Part shown: piece by piece, positions 47,935 to 58,272 of the stretch
Layout of the letters: each line of letters opens with the position of its first letter
Numbering within the stretch: the stretch's first letter is position 1
Made by a program: the position numbers and the translations under genes
The notes under the pieces: model-generated
Database searches by the model: none
The model's input: only the letters and a program-made list of their open reading frames with translations
What the model was told of the DNA's origin: nothing
From: Aureispira sp. CCB-E
GTDB taxonomy: Bacteria; Bacteroidota; Bacteroidia; Chitinophagales; Saprospiraceae
Assembly (NCBI RefSeq): GCF_031326345.1
Contig: NZ_CP133671.1
Location: 2,232,001 to 2,296,000, forward strand
Reading direction: 5' to 3'
DNA length: 64,000 nt

Positions 47935-48837
47935 ATGAATCAGCAAATTTATGACGTTATAATAATAGGTGGAAGCTATGCAGGATTGGCAGCTGCAATG
48001 GCTTTGGGGCGTTCTTTGAGAAAGGTATTGGTGATAGATGCAGGCAAACCCTGTAATCGGCAGACTCCACATTCTCATAATTTTATTACTCAAGACGGGA
48101 AAGCACCTTTGGAAATTTTAAAGGAAGCAAGAGTTCAGGTAGAACAGTATAAGACAGTCCATTTTCATGCTGGGCTTGCTATTAACAGCCAAAAGACAAC
48201 AACAGGTTTTGAAGTTGGTACAGAAAAAGGAGTTGTTTTTAAAGCTAAGAAATTAATTTTGGCAACAGGAATAAAGGACATATTACCTGATATCAACGGA
48301 TTTAAAGCGTGTTGGGGGATTTCTGTATTGCACTGTCCTTATTGTCATGGTTACGAAGTCCGCCACCGACCAACGGGAATTATTGCCAATGGTGCAGCGG
48401 CTATGCATTATGCTCAATTGATTTCCAATTGGACAAATGATTTGACGCTCTTTACCAACGGTGCTTCTTTGTTAACAGAAGAAGAGACTAAGAAATTGGG
48501 AGCACATAATATTACAATAGTAGAAACAGCGATTAAAACATTGCACCACGAAAAGGGGCAAATACAGTCTATTGAGTTAGAAAATGGTCGTTTGTTGCCT
48601 TTAGAAGCAGCATATGCTATGGTCAACTTTGTTCAAACTTCAAATTTAGTGGAGCAATTAGGATGTAAGTTGACAGAAGGGGGGCTTATAGAGGTGGACG
48701 AATCGCAAGAAACGACGGTTAAAGATGTTTTTGCTTGTGGTGATAATTCTTCAAAACGGGCACTTGCCTTTGCCGTTGCTAGTGGAACCTTGGCTGGCGT
48801 AATGGTTAATTTTCAATTAATTGAAGCTGCTTTTTGA
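47935..48837 (+). CDS. Thioredoxin-reductase-like FAD-dependent oxidoreductase
   Basis: A 300-residue flavoprotein (start MNQQIYDVIIIGGSYAGLAA; an ATG three codons upstream is possible). It has the FAD dinucleotide fold GGSYAGLAAA, a redox-active CPYC (in LHCPYCHGYE, near residues 134-137) and the C-terminal FAD motif DVFACGDN. It resembles the small thioredoxin-reductase-like family more than true TrxB, whose motif is CATC. The electron acceptor is unknown. It stands alone between terminator and typA promoter. Confidence 0.85.
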   Translation: MNQQIYDVIIIGGSYAGLAAAMALGRSLRKVLVIDAGKPCNRQTPHSHNFITQDGKAPLEILKEARVQVEQYKTVHFHAGLAINSQKTTTGFEVGTEKGVVFKAKKLILATGIKDILPDINGFKACWGISVLHCPYCHGYEVRHRPTGIIANGAAAMHYAQLISNWTNDLTLFTNGASLLTEEETKKLGAHNITIVETAIKTLHHEKGQIQSIELENGRLLPLEAAYAMVNFVQTSNLVEQLGCKLTEGGLIEVDESQETTVKDVFACGDNSSKRALAFAVASGTLAGVMVNFQLIEAAF

Positions 48838-48972
48838 TAAAATAGTTTAAGGAGTAGTTTATTAGAAGATTGTCTAGATGTTATTTTTTGATAAAAAAAA
48901 TGGTTTTTAAACAAGTGTACAGGCTTTTTTTATTAAATATAGTTTAAAGAATATCAATGAAATACTAAAAAG

Positions 48973-49004
48973 TTGGTCAATAACAAATAAAAGTTGTACT
49001 TTTG
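48973..49004 (+). promoter_or_regulatory. Housekeeping promoter of typA
   Basis: TTG (48973-48975), 21-bp spacer, then TACTTTTG (48997-49004). This fits the Bacteroidota -33/-7 consensus. The expected start is near 49009, giving a leader of about 60 nt before typA. Confidence 0.7.
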
Positions 49005-49066
49005 CAGCGCTTTTAAGCAGCTAAAGAAAACAGCTGTATTTTTAATTAGAATAATGAATATAAAAA

Positions 49067-50875
49067 ATGGCCAATCAACCATTGCGTAATATCGCTATCA
49101 TAGCGCACGTAGACCATGGAAAAACTACTTTGGTAGACAAAATTTTGCACCAATGTCAATTATTTAGAGAAAATGAAGAGGCTGGTGAATTAATTTTGGA
49201 TAACAATGACCAAGAACGTGAGCGAGGTATCACGATTTTAGCCAAAAATGTATCGGTACAATATAAAGGTACTAAAATCAATATCATTGATACACCGGGT
49301 CACGCCGATTTTGGTGGTGAAGTAGAACGTGTATTAAACATGGCAGATGGTGTGTTATTGTTGGTTGATGCTTTTGAAGGAGCAATGCCTCAAACACGTT
49401 ATGTACTATCCAAAGCTTTGGCATTGGGAAAAACAGTAATCGTTGTTGTTAACAAAGTTGATAAAGACAATTGCCGTCCTGATGAAGTGCAAGAGGAAGT
49501 ATTTGAGTTGATGTTTAACTTGGACGCAACAGAGGAACAGCTAGAGTTTAAAACGGTATATGGTTCAGCAAAAATGGGCTGGATGGGACCGGATTGGAAA
49601 AACCCTACGGATGATGTTACGCACTTGTTGGATGTTGTATTGGAAGAAGTTCCTGCTCCTGAAGTGGTAGAGGGAACGGTTCAATTGCAAATTACGAACA
49701 TTGACTACTCTAAATATATTGGACGTATGGCAATGGGACGTATTACTCGTGGACACCTAAAGGTGAATCAGCCTATTTCTTTGGTTCGCAGAGATGGTTC
49801 TATTGACAAGACACGTGTTAAGACATTGTATGTTTTTGATGGATTGGGCAAAAAGGAAACCAACCAGGTTGAATGTGGTGATTTGTGTACTGTAGCTGGA
49901 ATGGATCAATTTGACATTGGAGATACCATTGCAGATGCTGAAAACCCAGAAGGCTTAGAGCCAATGTCTATTGACGAGCCAACTATGAGTATGTTGTTTA
50001 CAATCAACGATTCTCCATTCTTTGGAAAAGAAGGTAAATATGTTACTTCTCGTCATATTAGAGAGCGTTTGTTCAAAGAAACGGAGAAGAATTTGGCTTT
50101 GAAAATTGAAGAAACAGAATCTCCAGATGCTTATATGGTTTATGGACGTGGTGTGATGCACTTGTCTGTATTGATAGAAACTATGCGTCGTGAAGGGTAC
50201 GAACTACAAGTTGGTAAGCCGCGTGTTATTATCAAAGAAATAGATGGTAAAAAACACGAACCTGTAGAGTTGCTATCTATTGATGTGCCTGAGACTTATT
50301 CTGGAAAAGTAATTGAATTGGTTTCTCAACGAAAAGGAGACATGACAATTATGGAACCTAAAGGTGATTTGATGCACTTGGAATTTAACATTCCTTCTCG
50401 TGGTATCATTGGTTTGAGAACGAATATTTTGAATGGAACAGCAGGTGAAGCTGTTATGACACACCGTTTCTTGCAGTATGAGCCTTGGAAAGGTGAGATT
50501 GAGGGGCGTAGCAAGGGGGCATTTATTGCCATGGAAAATGGTACGTCTATCCCTTATTCTATGGATAAATTGCAAGATCGTGGTAAATTCTTTATTCCTA
50601 CAGGAGTAGATATTTATGAAGGTCAAGTGATTGGCGAGCATAGCCGTGATAATGATTTGGTTATCAATGTTACCAAAACTAAGAAATTGACCAATATGCG
50701 TTCTTCTGGAGCAGACGATAAAGTAAAATTACCACCTCCAGTAGTTTTCTCTTTGGAGCAAGCAATGGAATACATCGGTGAAGATGAGTATGTAGAGGTA
50801 ACTCCGTTGAATATTCGTATGCGTAAAATTCTTTTGAAAGAACACGATCGCAAGCGTAGTGCTAAAAAAGATTAG
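49067..50875 (+). CDS. typA: Ribosome-associated GTPase TypA/BipA
   Basis: A 602-residue translational GTPase. The G1 motif HVDHGKTT is at residues 14-21, the switch region DNNDQERERGITI is near 45, G3 is DTPGHADFGGEVERV, and G4 is NKVDKD. The EF-G-like domains and the BipA-specific C-terminus (PSRGIIGLRTNILNGTAGEA) are complete. BipA binds the ribosome and aids large-subunit assembly and stress adaptation. Single gene with its own promoter (48973) and terminator (50908). Confidence 0.97.
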   Translation: MANQPLRNIAIIAHVDHGKTTLVDKILHQCQLFRENEEAGELILDNNDQERERGITILAKNVSVQYKGTKINIIDTPGHADFGGEVERVLNMADGVLLLVDAFEGAMPQTRYVLSKALALGKTVIVVVNKVDKDNCRPDEVQEEVFELMFNLDATEEQLEFKTVYGSAKMGWMGPDWKNPTDDVTHLLDVVLEEVPAPEVVEGTVQLQITNIDYSKYIGRMAMGRITRGHLKVNQPISLVRRDGSIDKTRVKTLYVFDGLGKKETNQVECGDLCTVAGMDQFDIGDTIADAENPEGLEPMSIDEPTMSMLFTINDSPFFGKEGKYVTSRHIRERLFKETEKNLALKIEETESPDAYMVYGRGVMHLSVLIETMRREGYELQVGKPRVIIKEIDGKKHEPVELLSIDVPETYSGKVIELVSQRKGDMTIMEPKGDLMHLEFNIPSRGIIGLRTNILNGTAGEAVMTHRFLQYEPWKGEIEGRSKGAFIAMENGTSIPYSMDKLQDRGKFFIPTGVDIYEGQVIGEHSRDNDLVINVTKTKKLTNMRSSGADDKVKLPPPVVFSLEQAMEYIGEDEYVEVTPLNIRMRKILLKEHDRKRSAKKD

Positions 50876-50907
50876 TCTAAGTAATTTTAGATCAAATAAT
50901 AACTGCA

Positions 50908-50941
50908 AAGTCACTTCTAATGCTTAGAAGTGGCTTTTTTT
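50908..50941 (+). terminator. typA intrinsic terminator
   Basis: AGTCACTTCTAA-tgc-TTAGAAGTGGCT followed by seven T. The stem is about 11 bp with one mismatch. Confidence 0.8.
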
Positions 50942-50994
50942 GATAAAAAAGGAAAATAAAAGCAGTATATATTTTAATATCCAAAATTTAATTC

Positions 50995-51002
50995 TATTTT
51001 TG
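50995..51002 (+). promoter_or_regulatory. Probable -7 box of the rpsF operon
   Basis: TATTTTTG followed by CACCCGC about 110 bp upstream of rpsF fits the -7 consensus. A clear TTG at the right upstream distance is not seen, so confidence is modest. The long leader may host S6/S18 autoregulation, but I see no defined structure. Confidence 0.45.
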
Positions 51003-51113
51003 CACCCGCTTAGGTTTTATCCATTAAAAGGTTGTGACAGTTTTTGAGCATAACTTTTGGAAGAATTTAAGTTTTATTAATTGTAAACCATACATATAAA
51101 TTATTAAATCGTA

Positions 51114-51509
51114 ATGAGACAATACGAAACAACGTTCATCATCAATCCCGCACTGTCAGGTGATGAAATCAAGCAGACAGCTCAAATGTATGTCGACTTC
51201 CTAAAAGGGGAAGGTGCAGAGATTATACATCTTGAAGAAATGGGTGTTCTACAATTAGCTTATCCTATCAAAAAACGTTCTTCTGGAGCTTATTTTTGGT
51301 TAGAGTATAAAGCACCAAATGGAGCTATTATCGACAAAATGGAATTGGCTTTCCGTCGTGATGACAATGTATTACGTTATTTGACTATCAAAGTAGACAA
51401 GCATAGAGCACAGTACAATGTGGACAAACGTGCTGGTAAGTTTGAGAAAACAAATGAAGGTGTTGAAGCAGCTGAATCTGCTGATACTAAAGCGTCTGTA
51501 GATGCTTAA
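51114..51509 (+). CDS. rpsF: 30S ribosomal protein S6
   Basis: A 131-residue S6 (MRQYETTFIINPALSGDEIK; LAYPIKKRSSGAYFWLEY; FRRDDNVLRYLTIKVDKH). S6 binds S18 and the central domain of 16S rRNA. The C-terminal acidic/alanine extension (EGVEAAESADTKASVDA) is common in this phylum. It is first gene of the canonical rpsF-rpsR-rplI operon. Confidence 0.97.
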   Translation: MRQYETTFIINPALSGDEIKQTAQMYVDFLKGEGAEIIHLEEMGVLQLAYPIKKRSSGAYFWLEYKAPNGAIIDKMELAFRRDDNVLRYLTIKVDKHRAQYNVDKRAGKFEKTNEGVEAAESADTKASVDA

Positions 51510-51611
51510 TCTTGTCTTTTAAGACTGAGATGATGCAAATGCAAAGTCATTTAAAAATTATTAAAAAATAGTTCTCCAAATCTGATTTGGAAATCATAAA
51601 AGCTATAAATT

Positions 51612-51878
51612 ATGGCAACTAGAGAAGATATCAAGTTTTTGAGCAATCCTAAGATCGGTCAAAAACGTAAAAAATACTGTCGTTTCCGTCGTTACGGAAT
51701 TAAGTCAATCGATTATAGAGATGTTGACTTTTTGATGAACTTTATCAATGAGCAAGGAAAAATTCTTCCTCGTCGTATCACTGGTAACTCATTGAAATAC
51801 CAAAGAAAAGTGGCTACTGCTGTTAAACGTGCTCGTCACTTAAGTTTACTACCTTATGTAGTAGATAACTTGAAATAA
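51612..51878 (+). CDS. rpsR: 30S ribosomal protein S18
   Basis: An 88-residue S18 with the basic RNA-binding core ([41 protein letters not shown]). It pairs with S6 in the small-subunit platform. It lies between rpsF (102 bp gap) and rplI (58 bp gap) and shares their operon. Confidence 0.97.
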   Translation: MATREDIKFLSNPKIGQKRKKYCRFRRYGIKSIDYRDVDFLMNFINEQGKILPRRITGNSLKYQRKVATAVKRARHLSLLPYVVDNLK

Positions 51879-51936
51879 ATAACAGCTTAAACGCTAGTTT
51901 ATTCTTTTTTGAATCTTGATAATCTGACTATAAATC

Positions 51937-52398
51937 ATGGAAATTATATTATTAAAAGATGTAGAGCACATCGGTTTGGCCAAAGCATTGGTTACTGTAA
52001 AAGCTGGTTATGCTCGCAATTATTTGATCCCTCAAGGATTGGCAATCGTTGCTAACAAAGCAAACAAAAATAGCTTGAAACAAGAGATTCTTCAACAAGA
52101 AGAAAGAGCTCAAAAAATCTTGGACGAGGCTAAAGAATTGGCTACTACATTGGCTAGCCAAACGCTTAAAATTGCTGCCAAAGCAGGTACAAGCGGCAAA
52201 ATCTTTGGTTCTGTTTCTAACGTTCAGTTGGTGAATGCTCTTAAAGATACATTTGGAGTTGAAATCGACAAGAAAAAAATCAAGCTTCCTGAAGAAGTTA
52301 AGATGCTAGGAACTTACACGGCTGTAGTAGCACTTCACAAAGAAGTATCTGCTTCTGTTAAGTTTGAGGTATACGACGATAAAGATGAAGTAGCTTAG
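51937..52398 (+). CDS. rplI: 50S ribosomal protein L9
   Basis: A 153-residue L9. The N-domain MEIILLKDVEHIGLAKALVT, then VKAGYARNYLIPQGLA, is followed by the long connecting helix (about residues 40-75) and the C-domain with GSVSNVQLVNALK. L9 sits at the base of the L1 stalk. It is last gene of the operon, followed by a strong terminator. Confidence 0.97.
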   Translation: MEIILLKDVEHIGLAKALVTVKAGYARNYLIPQGLAIVANKANKNSLKQEILQQEERAQKILDEAKELATTLASQTLKIAAKAGTSGKIFGSVSNVQLVNALKDTFGVEIDKKKIKLPEEVKMLGTYTAVVALHKEVSASVKFEVYDDKDEVA

Positions 52399-52430
52399 TA
52401 GTTGCTGAGTTCAGTCATTAAAAATTATAC

Positions 52431-52463
52431 AATCCTACTCATATTTTTGAGTAGGATTTTTTT
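52431..52463 (+). terminator. rpsF-rpsR-rplI operon terminator
   Basis: AATCCTACTC-atattttt-GAGTAGGATT followed by a T-run. It has a 10-bp perfect stem and lies 33 bp after rplI. Confidence 0.85.
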
Positions 52464-53210
52464 GTTAGAAATTGTTTTGATATTTCTTTAACAATTTGAT
52501 GAATAAGAAAAATTCACGCTCTACGTTAAAGTGTTAAGTGATAGGGCTTATTGAAAACGGAACACCTCTTGATCCTTTGATCGTTATTGTTGTCCTAAAA
52601 TTGTAGCCAGAACAAAAAATCAATAAAAATAACAACTTTCACTATGCTGACTTGTTTTTATTGTCATGCAATTGATATTTAGGAAGGCTTTATATAAGTA
52701 ATTTAAAGAATAGTTTTTTTTGACAATTTTTTGTACAATTGCTTCTTCAATACTTGATCTTGATAGGATGGTATGACAATATCAGATCTTTGGATAGGCG
52801 CTTCGATACTAAGCCAGTAGAACGTTCTCCAACTTCATGATATATTATTATATTTGCCTAGCTTGGTAATTATATTTTAGACTATTAATCAGTAGTTTTT
52901 TAACACAATACTAGCTACGCTGCTATAAACAATAACCTTAACAAGCTACGCTGTTAAAACTATATGAAGAACACCAAACGGAGTCATTGGAGCGTATGTA
53001 GGTAACTAAGAAGAGGGGAACGAAGCACAGTAGGTAGGCAAAAAATTATCAACTAAAAAATCAGCTTACTTTTGTGTGGATACAAAATAAAAAAGTGTAG
53101 GTTTAGTAAGCAAACAATTATATTGAGTTGTGCTGTGTCAAGATCTAATTTTGTCGACTATTAGAAGTTACATACTCCATTTAATCTAAGAAACAAATAA
53201 ATCCATTGGA
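52464..53210. other. Non-coding region before the large TPR gene
   Basis: No coding frame or known RNA is seen in about 750 bp. It contains two copies of the AGCTACGCTG palindrome core (52912-52957) and a TACTTTTG -7-like box at 53067-53074, about 137 bp before the TPR gene. Nothing else stands out. Confidence 0.4.
52912..52957 (-). repeat. Dispersed palindrome, degenerate double copy
   Basis: TAGCTACGCTGCTA (52912-52925) and AAGCTACGCTGTTAA about 20 bp later are reverse-orientation cores of the TTAGCAGCGTAGCTAA element found at 58.3-61.9 kb. Confidence 0.55.
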
Positions 53211-56200
53211 ATGAGTATTAAAAAATCTTTTATTGCCCTTATTTTTTTGAGTATAAGTAATCTGCTTATTGCTCAAGAATCCGCTATTTATAGAGATTAT
53301 CAGGAAACTTATAAACGTGGGATGCACTTTTATAACCAACGTCTCTATGGACAAGCTTTGGAAGAATTTGATAAAGTTGTTCAAGCAGAACAGCTCTTTC
53401 AAGACACGGATGTACCAATGTATATCCTTCAGTCAGAATTGCATTCAGGTTTGTCTGCTTTGTATCTTGGTCAACCTGATGCAGAGAAACGCTTGTTGTA
53501 TTTTATGGAAAAAAATGAGCCTAGTGCTGTAGCGACTAGAGCACGTTTGGCTTTGGGGAATTATTATTATGATCAAAGAGATTATAATATGGCTATTAAA
53601 TACCTAAGTGAGGTTTCTTCACTCGAATTGACCAATGAAGAAATCATTGAAAAAAAATTCAAATTAGGGTATGCTTATTTTGTAAAGAAAAAATTTGATA
53701 AGGCAAATGCTTTGTTTACACAAATCAAAGAAGCAAAGACACAATATTATTATCCTTCTAATTATTATTACGGTATCACTGAATTCTTTGACAAGGATTA
53801 TGATAAAGCTTTGGAAGCGTTTAATCGAGCCAACCAATCGAGCCGTTATGAGAATATTGTTCCTTCTTATATCATTCAAATATATTTTGCCAAAAAGGAG
53901 TATAAAGAAGTTATCAAGTTTGGAAAGCCTTTGGTCAATAAAAAAGAGCTTCGGGAACGGGAACAAGTTGCTCAATTGGTTGGTCAATCGTATTTTGAAC
54001 TTGGGCAGTATCGAAAAGCTTTGCCTCTATTGGAGCAATACGTAGAAAAAACACCTAAAGTAACTAAGGAAGCCTTGTATCAATTGGGATATACGCAATA
54101 CAAAACAGGAAAGTATAAGGAGGCGATTAAGAACTTTGAACAGTTGAACAGCGAAAAAAATCCTTTGGGACAAAATGCGTTGTACAATATGGCAGATTGC
54201 TTATTAAAAACCAATGATAAATCTGCTGCTCGCCAAGCATTTCAAAAAGCTAGTAAGATGAACTTTAATCCTGCTTTGCAGGAAGATGCTTTGATTAATT
54301 ATGCCAAACTATCGTATGAACTAGGATTCGATAGTGAAGCTATATCTGCATTGCAAGACATTCCTATTGCGTCGGATTATGGCAATGAAGCACAAAACTT
54401 AATGGCAGAAGTGTTTTTGAATACTAGAGATTATGACAAAGCTCTAGAGACGTTGCGCAAAATGGACAAAAACAAGAAAACGGCCAAAATCAAAGAAACA
54501 CATCAGAAAGTGGCTTACTTTCGAGGAGTACAGTTGTACAATGATGGAAAGTATAATCAAGCTATCAAATTGTTTGATGAATCCTTGGCTCAAGGAATCA
54601 ATATGGAAACTAAGGCACTGGCTTATTTTTGGAAAGCAGAAGCGTTTTTCAAACAGGAAAAATTTGATGCTAGTATTGATGAGTATGGTAAGTTTTTGTT
54701 GATAGAAAAAACCTTAAAACGGTTGCCCGATAATTCATCTTTAGGAGTTGCTTATTATGGAATGGGCTATGCTTATATCAAGAAAGATGATTATGCCAAT
54801 GCTTCTAAGTATTTTAATAATTCGGTGAATGTGATCGAGAAAAAGTTAAGAAGTTATAATGATAAGTATGTCACTAACTTTGTTTATCCAGACGCCTTAT
54901 TGCGTGCTGGTGATTGTTTGTTGTACTTGAGAAACTATTCAGGAGCTCAAGGGCATTACAATACCATCATCCGAAACAATTACCCCAATAAAGATTATGC
55001 AATGTATCAGTTAAGTTTGATTCATAATCTAGAAAACAATACGACTAGCCAGTTGGCTTTGTTGGATAAAATTATCCGTGATTACCCTAGCTCTCGTTAT
55101 GCAGATGATGCTTACTATGACAAAGGGAATACCTTATTTAATATGAACCGCAAGGATTTGGCAATTGCAGCTTACGAGCAGTTGTTGCAAGATTATCCTA
55201 ATAGTGATATGAAAAACAAAGCTCTGTTAAAACTAGGTTTAATTGCTTATTCTGTAGGACGAAATGAAGAGGCTTTGAATTATTACAAAGGAGTCTTTAG
55301 AACAGATCCGCAAAGTGAGGAAGCTAAGGATGCCTTGGCGGCGATCAAAGAAATTTATATAGAGGATGGCAATCCAGATGGGTACTTTAATTTTGTGAAT
55401 ACGGTTCAAGGGTACAATGTAGGAGAGTTTGAGCGAGATTCTTTAATGTTTATTGCGGCACAAATTAAATTTAACAATGCGGATTGGGAAGGAGCTGTAG
55501 CTAGTTACACTAGTTATTTAGATCGCTTTCCAAATGGATTGAATAGTATCCAAGCACATTTTAATAGGGGAGAAGCTTTATTTGATTTGAAACGCTACAA
55601 CGAAGCGATTCAAGATTATGCTTATATTTCGGATCAAGGAAGCTCAATTTTTGCAGAAACTGCCAACCATCGAGCAGCAAATATTGCTTATTACAGCACA
55701 CAAAATTTCCGTGAAGCTCAGAAATACTATGGGCGTTTGGAACAAACAGCAACAACAGAAGAATTGCTTTTCGAGGCACAACAGTTTGGGATGCGTAGTG
55801 CTTTTTATGCTTCAGATTTTCAAAATTTGCCTTTGATTGCAGAGCGTTTAATAAAGAATTCTCGTGCGACGACACAAGATCATGCCGAAGCGTATTACTT
55901 TATTGGAAAGGCGTATCTTGCACAGAAGGATTACGATCAAGCACTGGCGGCTTTTAGCAAGAATATACAATTGTCAGGAGACGATGTGCACTCGGCAGAA
56001 GCGCGTTACTGGAGAGCTTATATTACCTACAAAAAACGCGATTTGGATAAAGCAATGGATTTATGTTTTAAAAATAATAAAGAGATACCAGGACATCCTT
56101 ATTGGTTGGTTAAGAGCTTTATTCTTTTGGCAGATATTTATGCAGAACAAGACAACCTATTTCAAGCAAAGGCAACCTTGCAATCTATCGTTGATAACTA

Positions 56201-56330
56201 CGATGGCGATCAAGAATTGTTGAATGAAGCAAAACGTAAGTTGCAACGTGTAATTGATGCTGAGAAAAGTAAGAGCAAAATCAAACCATCTAATTTGAAT
56301 GGTGATTTGGAAATGCTTGAGGAAAATTAA
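53211..56330 (+). CDS. Large secreted TPR protein, 1,039 residues
   Basis: It has a signal peptide (KSFIALIFLSISNLLIAQ) and then TPR/Sel1-like helical repeats over nearly the whole length (for example YDKALEAFNRANQSSRYEN, SRYADDAYYDKGNTLFNMNR, DLAIAAYEQLLQDYPNSDMK). The later repeats (DYPxSxYADDAYY) resemble the TPR_6/YbgF type found in envelope assembly proteins. An outer-membrane barrel gene starts 135 bp downstream. This two-gene arrangement is widespread in Bacteroidota, as I recall, and suggests a periplasmic scaffold working with the barrel. The function is not established. Confidence 0.88.
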   Translation: MSIKKSFIALIFLSISNLLIAQESAIYRDYQETYKRGMHFYNQRLYGQALEEFDKVVQAEQLFQDTDVPMYILQSELHSGLSALYLGQPDAEKRLLYFMEKNEPSAVATRARLALGNYYYDQRDYNMAIKYLSEVSSLELTNEEIIEKKFKLGYAYFVKKKFDKANALFTQIKEAKTQYYYPSNYYYGITEFFDKDYDKALEAFNRANQSSRYENIVPSYIIQIYFAKKEYKEVIKFGKPLVNKKELREREQVAQLVGQSYFELGQYRKALPLLEQYVEKTPKVTKEALYQLGYTQYKTGKYKEAIKNFEQLNSEKNPLGQNALYNMADCLLKTNDKSAARQAFQKASKMNFNPALQEDALINYAKLSYELGFDSEAISALQDIPIASDYGNEAQNLMAEVFLNTRDYDKALETLRKMDKNKKTAKIKETHQKVAYFRGVQLYNDGKYNQAIKLFDESLAQGINMETKALAYFWKAEAFFKQEKFDASIDEYGKFLLIEKTLKRLPDNSSLGVAYYGMGYAYIKKDDYANASKYFNNSVNVIEKKLRSYNDKYVTNFVYPDALLRAGDCLLYLRNYSGAQGHYNTIIRNNYPNKDYAMYQLSLIHNLENNTTSQLALLDKIIRDYPSSRYADDAYYDKGNTLFNMNRKDLAIAAYEQLLQDYPNSDMKNKALLKLGLIAYSVGRNEEALNYYKGVFRTDPQSEEAKDALAAIKEIYIEDGNPDGYFNFVNTVQGYNVGEFERDSLMFIAAQIKFNNADWEGAVASYTSYLDRFPNGLNSIQAHFNRGEALFDLKRYNEAIQDYAYISDQGSSIFAETANHRAANIAYYSTQNFREAQKYYGRLEQTATTEELLFEAQQFGMRSAFYASDFQNLPLIAERLIKNSRATTQDHAEAYYFIGKAYLAQKDYDQALAAFSKNIQLSGDDVHSAEARYWRAYITYKKRDLDKAMDLCFKNNKEIPGHPYWLVKSFILLADIYAEQDNLFQAKATLQSIVDNYDGDQELLNEAKRKLQRVIDAEKSKSKIKPSNLNGDLEMLEEN

Positions 56331-56465
56331 ATTGAAATTGATAACCATCAAGTTTCTTTTTCTCGTTTGCTTGTGAAGTTGTTTTTGGAAAATGCGCAGC
56401 ATATGCCCAAACAGCTTTATAGATAAAAATAAAAGTCTAATCTTTTGAGCTTTAAAATTAGAATA

Positions 56466-58181
56466 ATGAATAATATAAATAGAGTAATTTTATGGTGCTT
56501 ATTGTTGGCATTTTGTCAAATCGGGACAGCACAGATTATAGATGACACTCAGACAGAATTTCTGAAACCATTTCGTGCAAAATTGGCAAAAAGCAAAAAG
56601 TTTGAGGCAGCTCCTTTATTGCCCAAACTGGATACTAATGCCAATAAAAAATTGAATTATGTTGTCCCGACACATTTGTCAACATTAGCTTATCCTGCGC
56701 CTGTCATTCGCCCTTTGGCAATGCCTAAAGCTAAGGATGCACCAGTGTATAGTTTTTATGCAAAAGCTGGATTTGGTTATCCTTTGTCTCCTTTGGTAGA
56801 ATTATCTTATTATAATAAAGATATCAACAACTTGAAGTTTGGCTTGAATGCTCGACACCATTCTGTTATTCAAGGATATTTGCCCAATCAAAGTTTTACT
56901 AAGACGCATTTTGATGCGAATGCGACCTATTTTACTCAAAAAAATCTAGCTGTTGGAGCTCGTTTTGAGTTTAATTTTAACACCAATCGCTTTTATGGAT
57001 TTACAGATTCAATAGAGACAATTACGATTAGTGAGGATAGTATGCGTCAGCGTTTTGTAGATGTAAAAGGAAATATTAATTTATTTAATAGCACAATTAA
57101 TAAGGCAAATTTCAATTATCGTGGAGATATTGATTTTTATAGCTATAGCGATGCTTTTGGTTCTAGCGAGTTTAGTTTGACTCCTAATATAATGATAGAG
57201 AAGTGGTTTGGAAAAAGTAAGAATAGGCATCCTTTGCGTTTGAATGTCGGTCTCAATTATTTGTCCTTTGATGATGTTCCTATTACAATTGACAGCACAA
57301 CAACAACAGCCACAAAAAGTATTTTCTTATTTTATTTTCATCCAACCTTTACCGTTAATGCTGGAGACTTCAAAGCTCGTTTAGGGGTGAATTTAGGTGT
57401 TAATGAAGGTAATTTCTTTATTCATCCAGATGTTGAATTGTCTTATTCTATTGCAGGAGGTGCTTTTATTCCTTACGCAGGCGCAGTCGGACAAGTACGC
57501 CAAAACAGCTTCCGTTCTTTGACTTACTACAATCGATTTTTGGTTTCCAATCCAGAATTGCATCACACCAATTATTTGGAATTGTTTGGTGGTTTAAAAG
57601 GTTCTATCAAAAAGATAGGTTACGATGTTAAAGCAGGTTATGCGATTACTCAAAACTTGCCTTATTTCTTGAACGATACTTCTGATAGCTTGGCTCAGTT
57701 TTCTAGATTCCGACCAGTATACGATACCACAGGAATCGTCTTTGTGAGAGGAACACTGGATTTCAGACTATTAAAAGATTTGGTTGTTGGAGGAACAATA
57801 GGTTATAATATTTATAATACAAAAAATTACGAAAAAGCATTTCATTTGCCTACATTCGAGAGTAATTTCTTTATTACTTATAATATGTATTTTAATGGAA
57901 AAAAATCAAAGCCGAAAAAGGGTGGACGTAGAGATAGTAACTACTTGTCACTCAAAGCGGAGTTGTTTGTAAATGCAGGAGTACCTTATTTGGATGAGAC
58001 CAATACTGTAAAAGTACTACAAGGCTTGTACGATTTTAGTTTTAACATTCGTTATCAAGTTTCTCCTAATTTTGCGCTTTTTGCAGATTTAAATAATATT
58101 ATACACAATCAAAATCAACGCTGGTACTTGTATCGACAATTAGGATTTAACGGTATGGTTGGCTTAGAACTGAAGTTCTAA
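56466..58181 (+). CDS. Outer-membrane beta-barrel protein
   Basis: From ATG 56466 the product is 571 residues with a signal peptide (NRVILWCLLLAFCQIGTAQ). A TTG seven codons upstream is less likely. After a proline-rich linker (LAYPAPVIRPLAMPKAKDAP), amphipathic strands alternate to the end, for example YSFYAKAGFGYPLSPLVELS and KFGLNARHHSVIQGY. The last strand is GMVGLELKF, closing with Phe as barrel proteins do. It follows the large TPR gene by 135 bp and probably forms an envelope pair with it. The substrate is unknown. Confidence 0.82.
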   Translation: MNNINRVILWCLLLAFCQIGTAQIIDDTQTEFLKPFRAKLAKSKKFEAAPLLPKLDTNANKKLNYVVPTHLSTLAYPAPVIRPLAMPKAKDAPVYSFYAKAGFGYPLSPLVELSYYNKDINNLKFGLNARHHSVIQGYLPNQSFTKTHFDANATYFTQKNLAVGARFEFNFNTNRFYGFTDSIETITISEDSMRQRFVDVKGNINLFNSTINKANFNYRGDIDFYSYSDAFGSSEFSLTPNIMIEKWFGKSKNRHPLRLNVGLNYLSFDDVPITIDSTTTTATKSIFLFYFHPTFTVNAGDFKARLGVNLGVNEGNFFIHPDVELSYSIAGGAFIPYAGAVGQVRQNSFRSLTYYNRFLVSNPELHHTNYLELFGGLKGSIKKIGYDVKAGYAITQNLPYFLNDTSDSLAQFSRFRPVYDTTGIVFVRGTLDFRLLKDLVVGGTIGYNIYNTKNYEKAFHLPTFESNFFITYNMYFNGKKSKPKKGGRRDSNYLSLKAELFVNAGVPYLDETNTVKVLQGLYDFSFNIRYQVSPNFALFADLNNIIHNQNQRWYLYRQLGFNGMVGLELKF

Positions 58182-58213
58182 TTAAAAAGCAAAACGCCCT
58201 CTACTAAAAATAC

Positions 58214-58251
58214 AAACGCATGTAAGTCCTAAGATTTGCATGCGTTTTTTT
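58214..58251 (+). terminator. Intrinsic terminator after the barrel gene
   Basis: AAACGCATG (58214-58222) and CATGCGTTT (58239-58247) form a 9-bp stem followed by more T. It is 33 bp after the stop. Confidence 0.8.
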
Positions 58252-58272
58252 CGGAATACCGCCTATTAACAA

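Noticed and set aside
50273-50914. Several minus-strand frames inside typA
   Set aside because: They are antisense shadows of a highly conserved gene.
55561-56402. Minus- and plus-strand frames inside the large TPR gene
   Set aside because: They are shadows of the TPR frame with no start context or family features.
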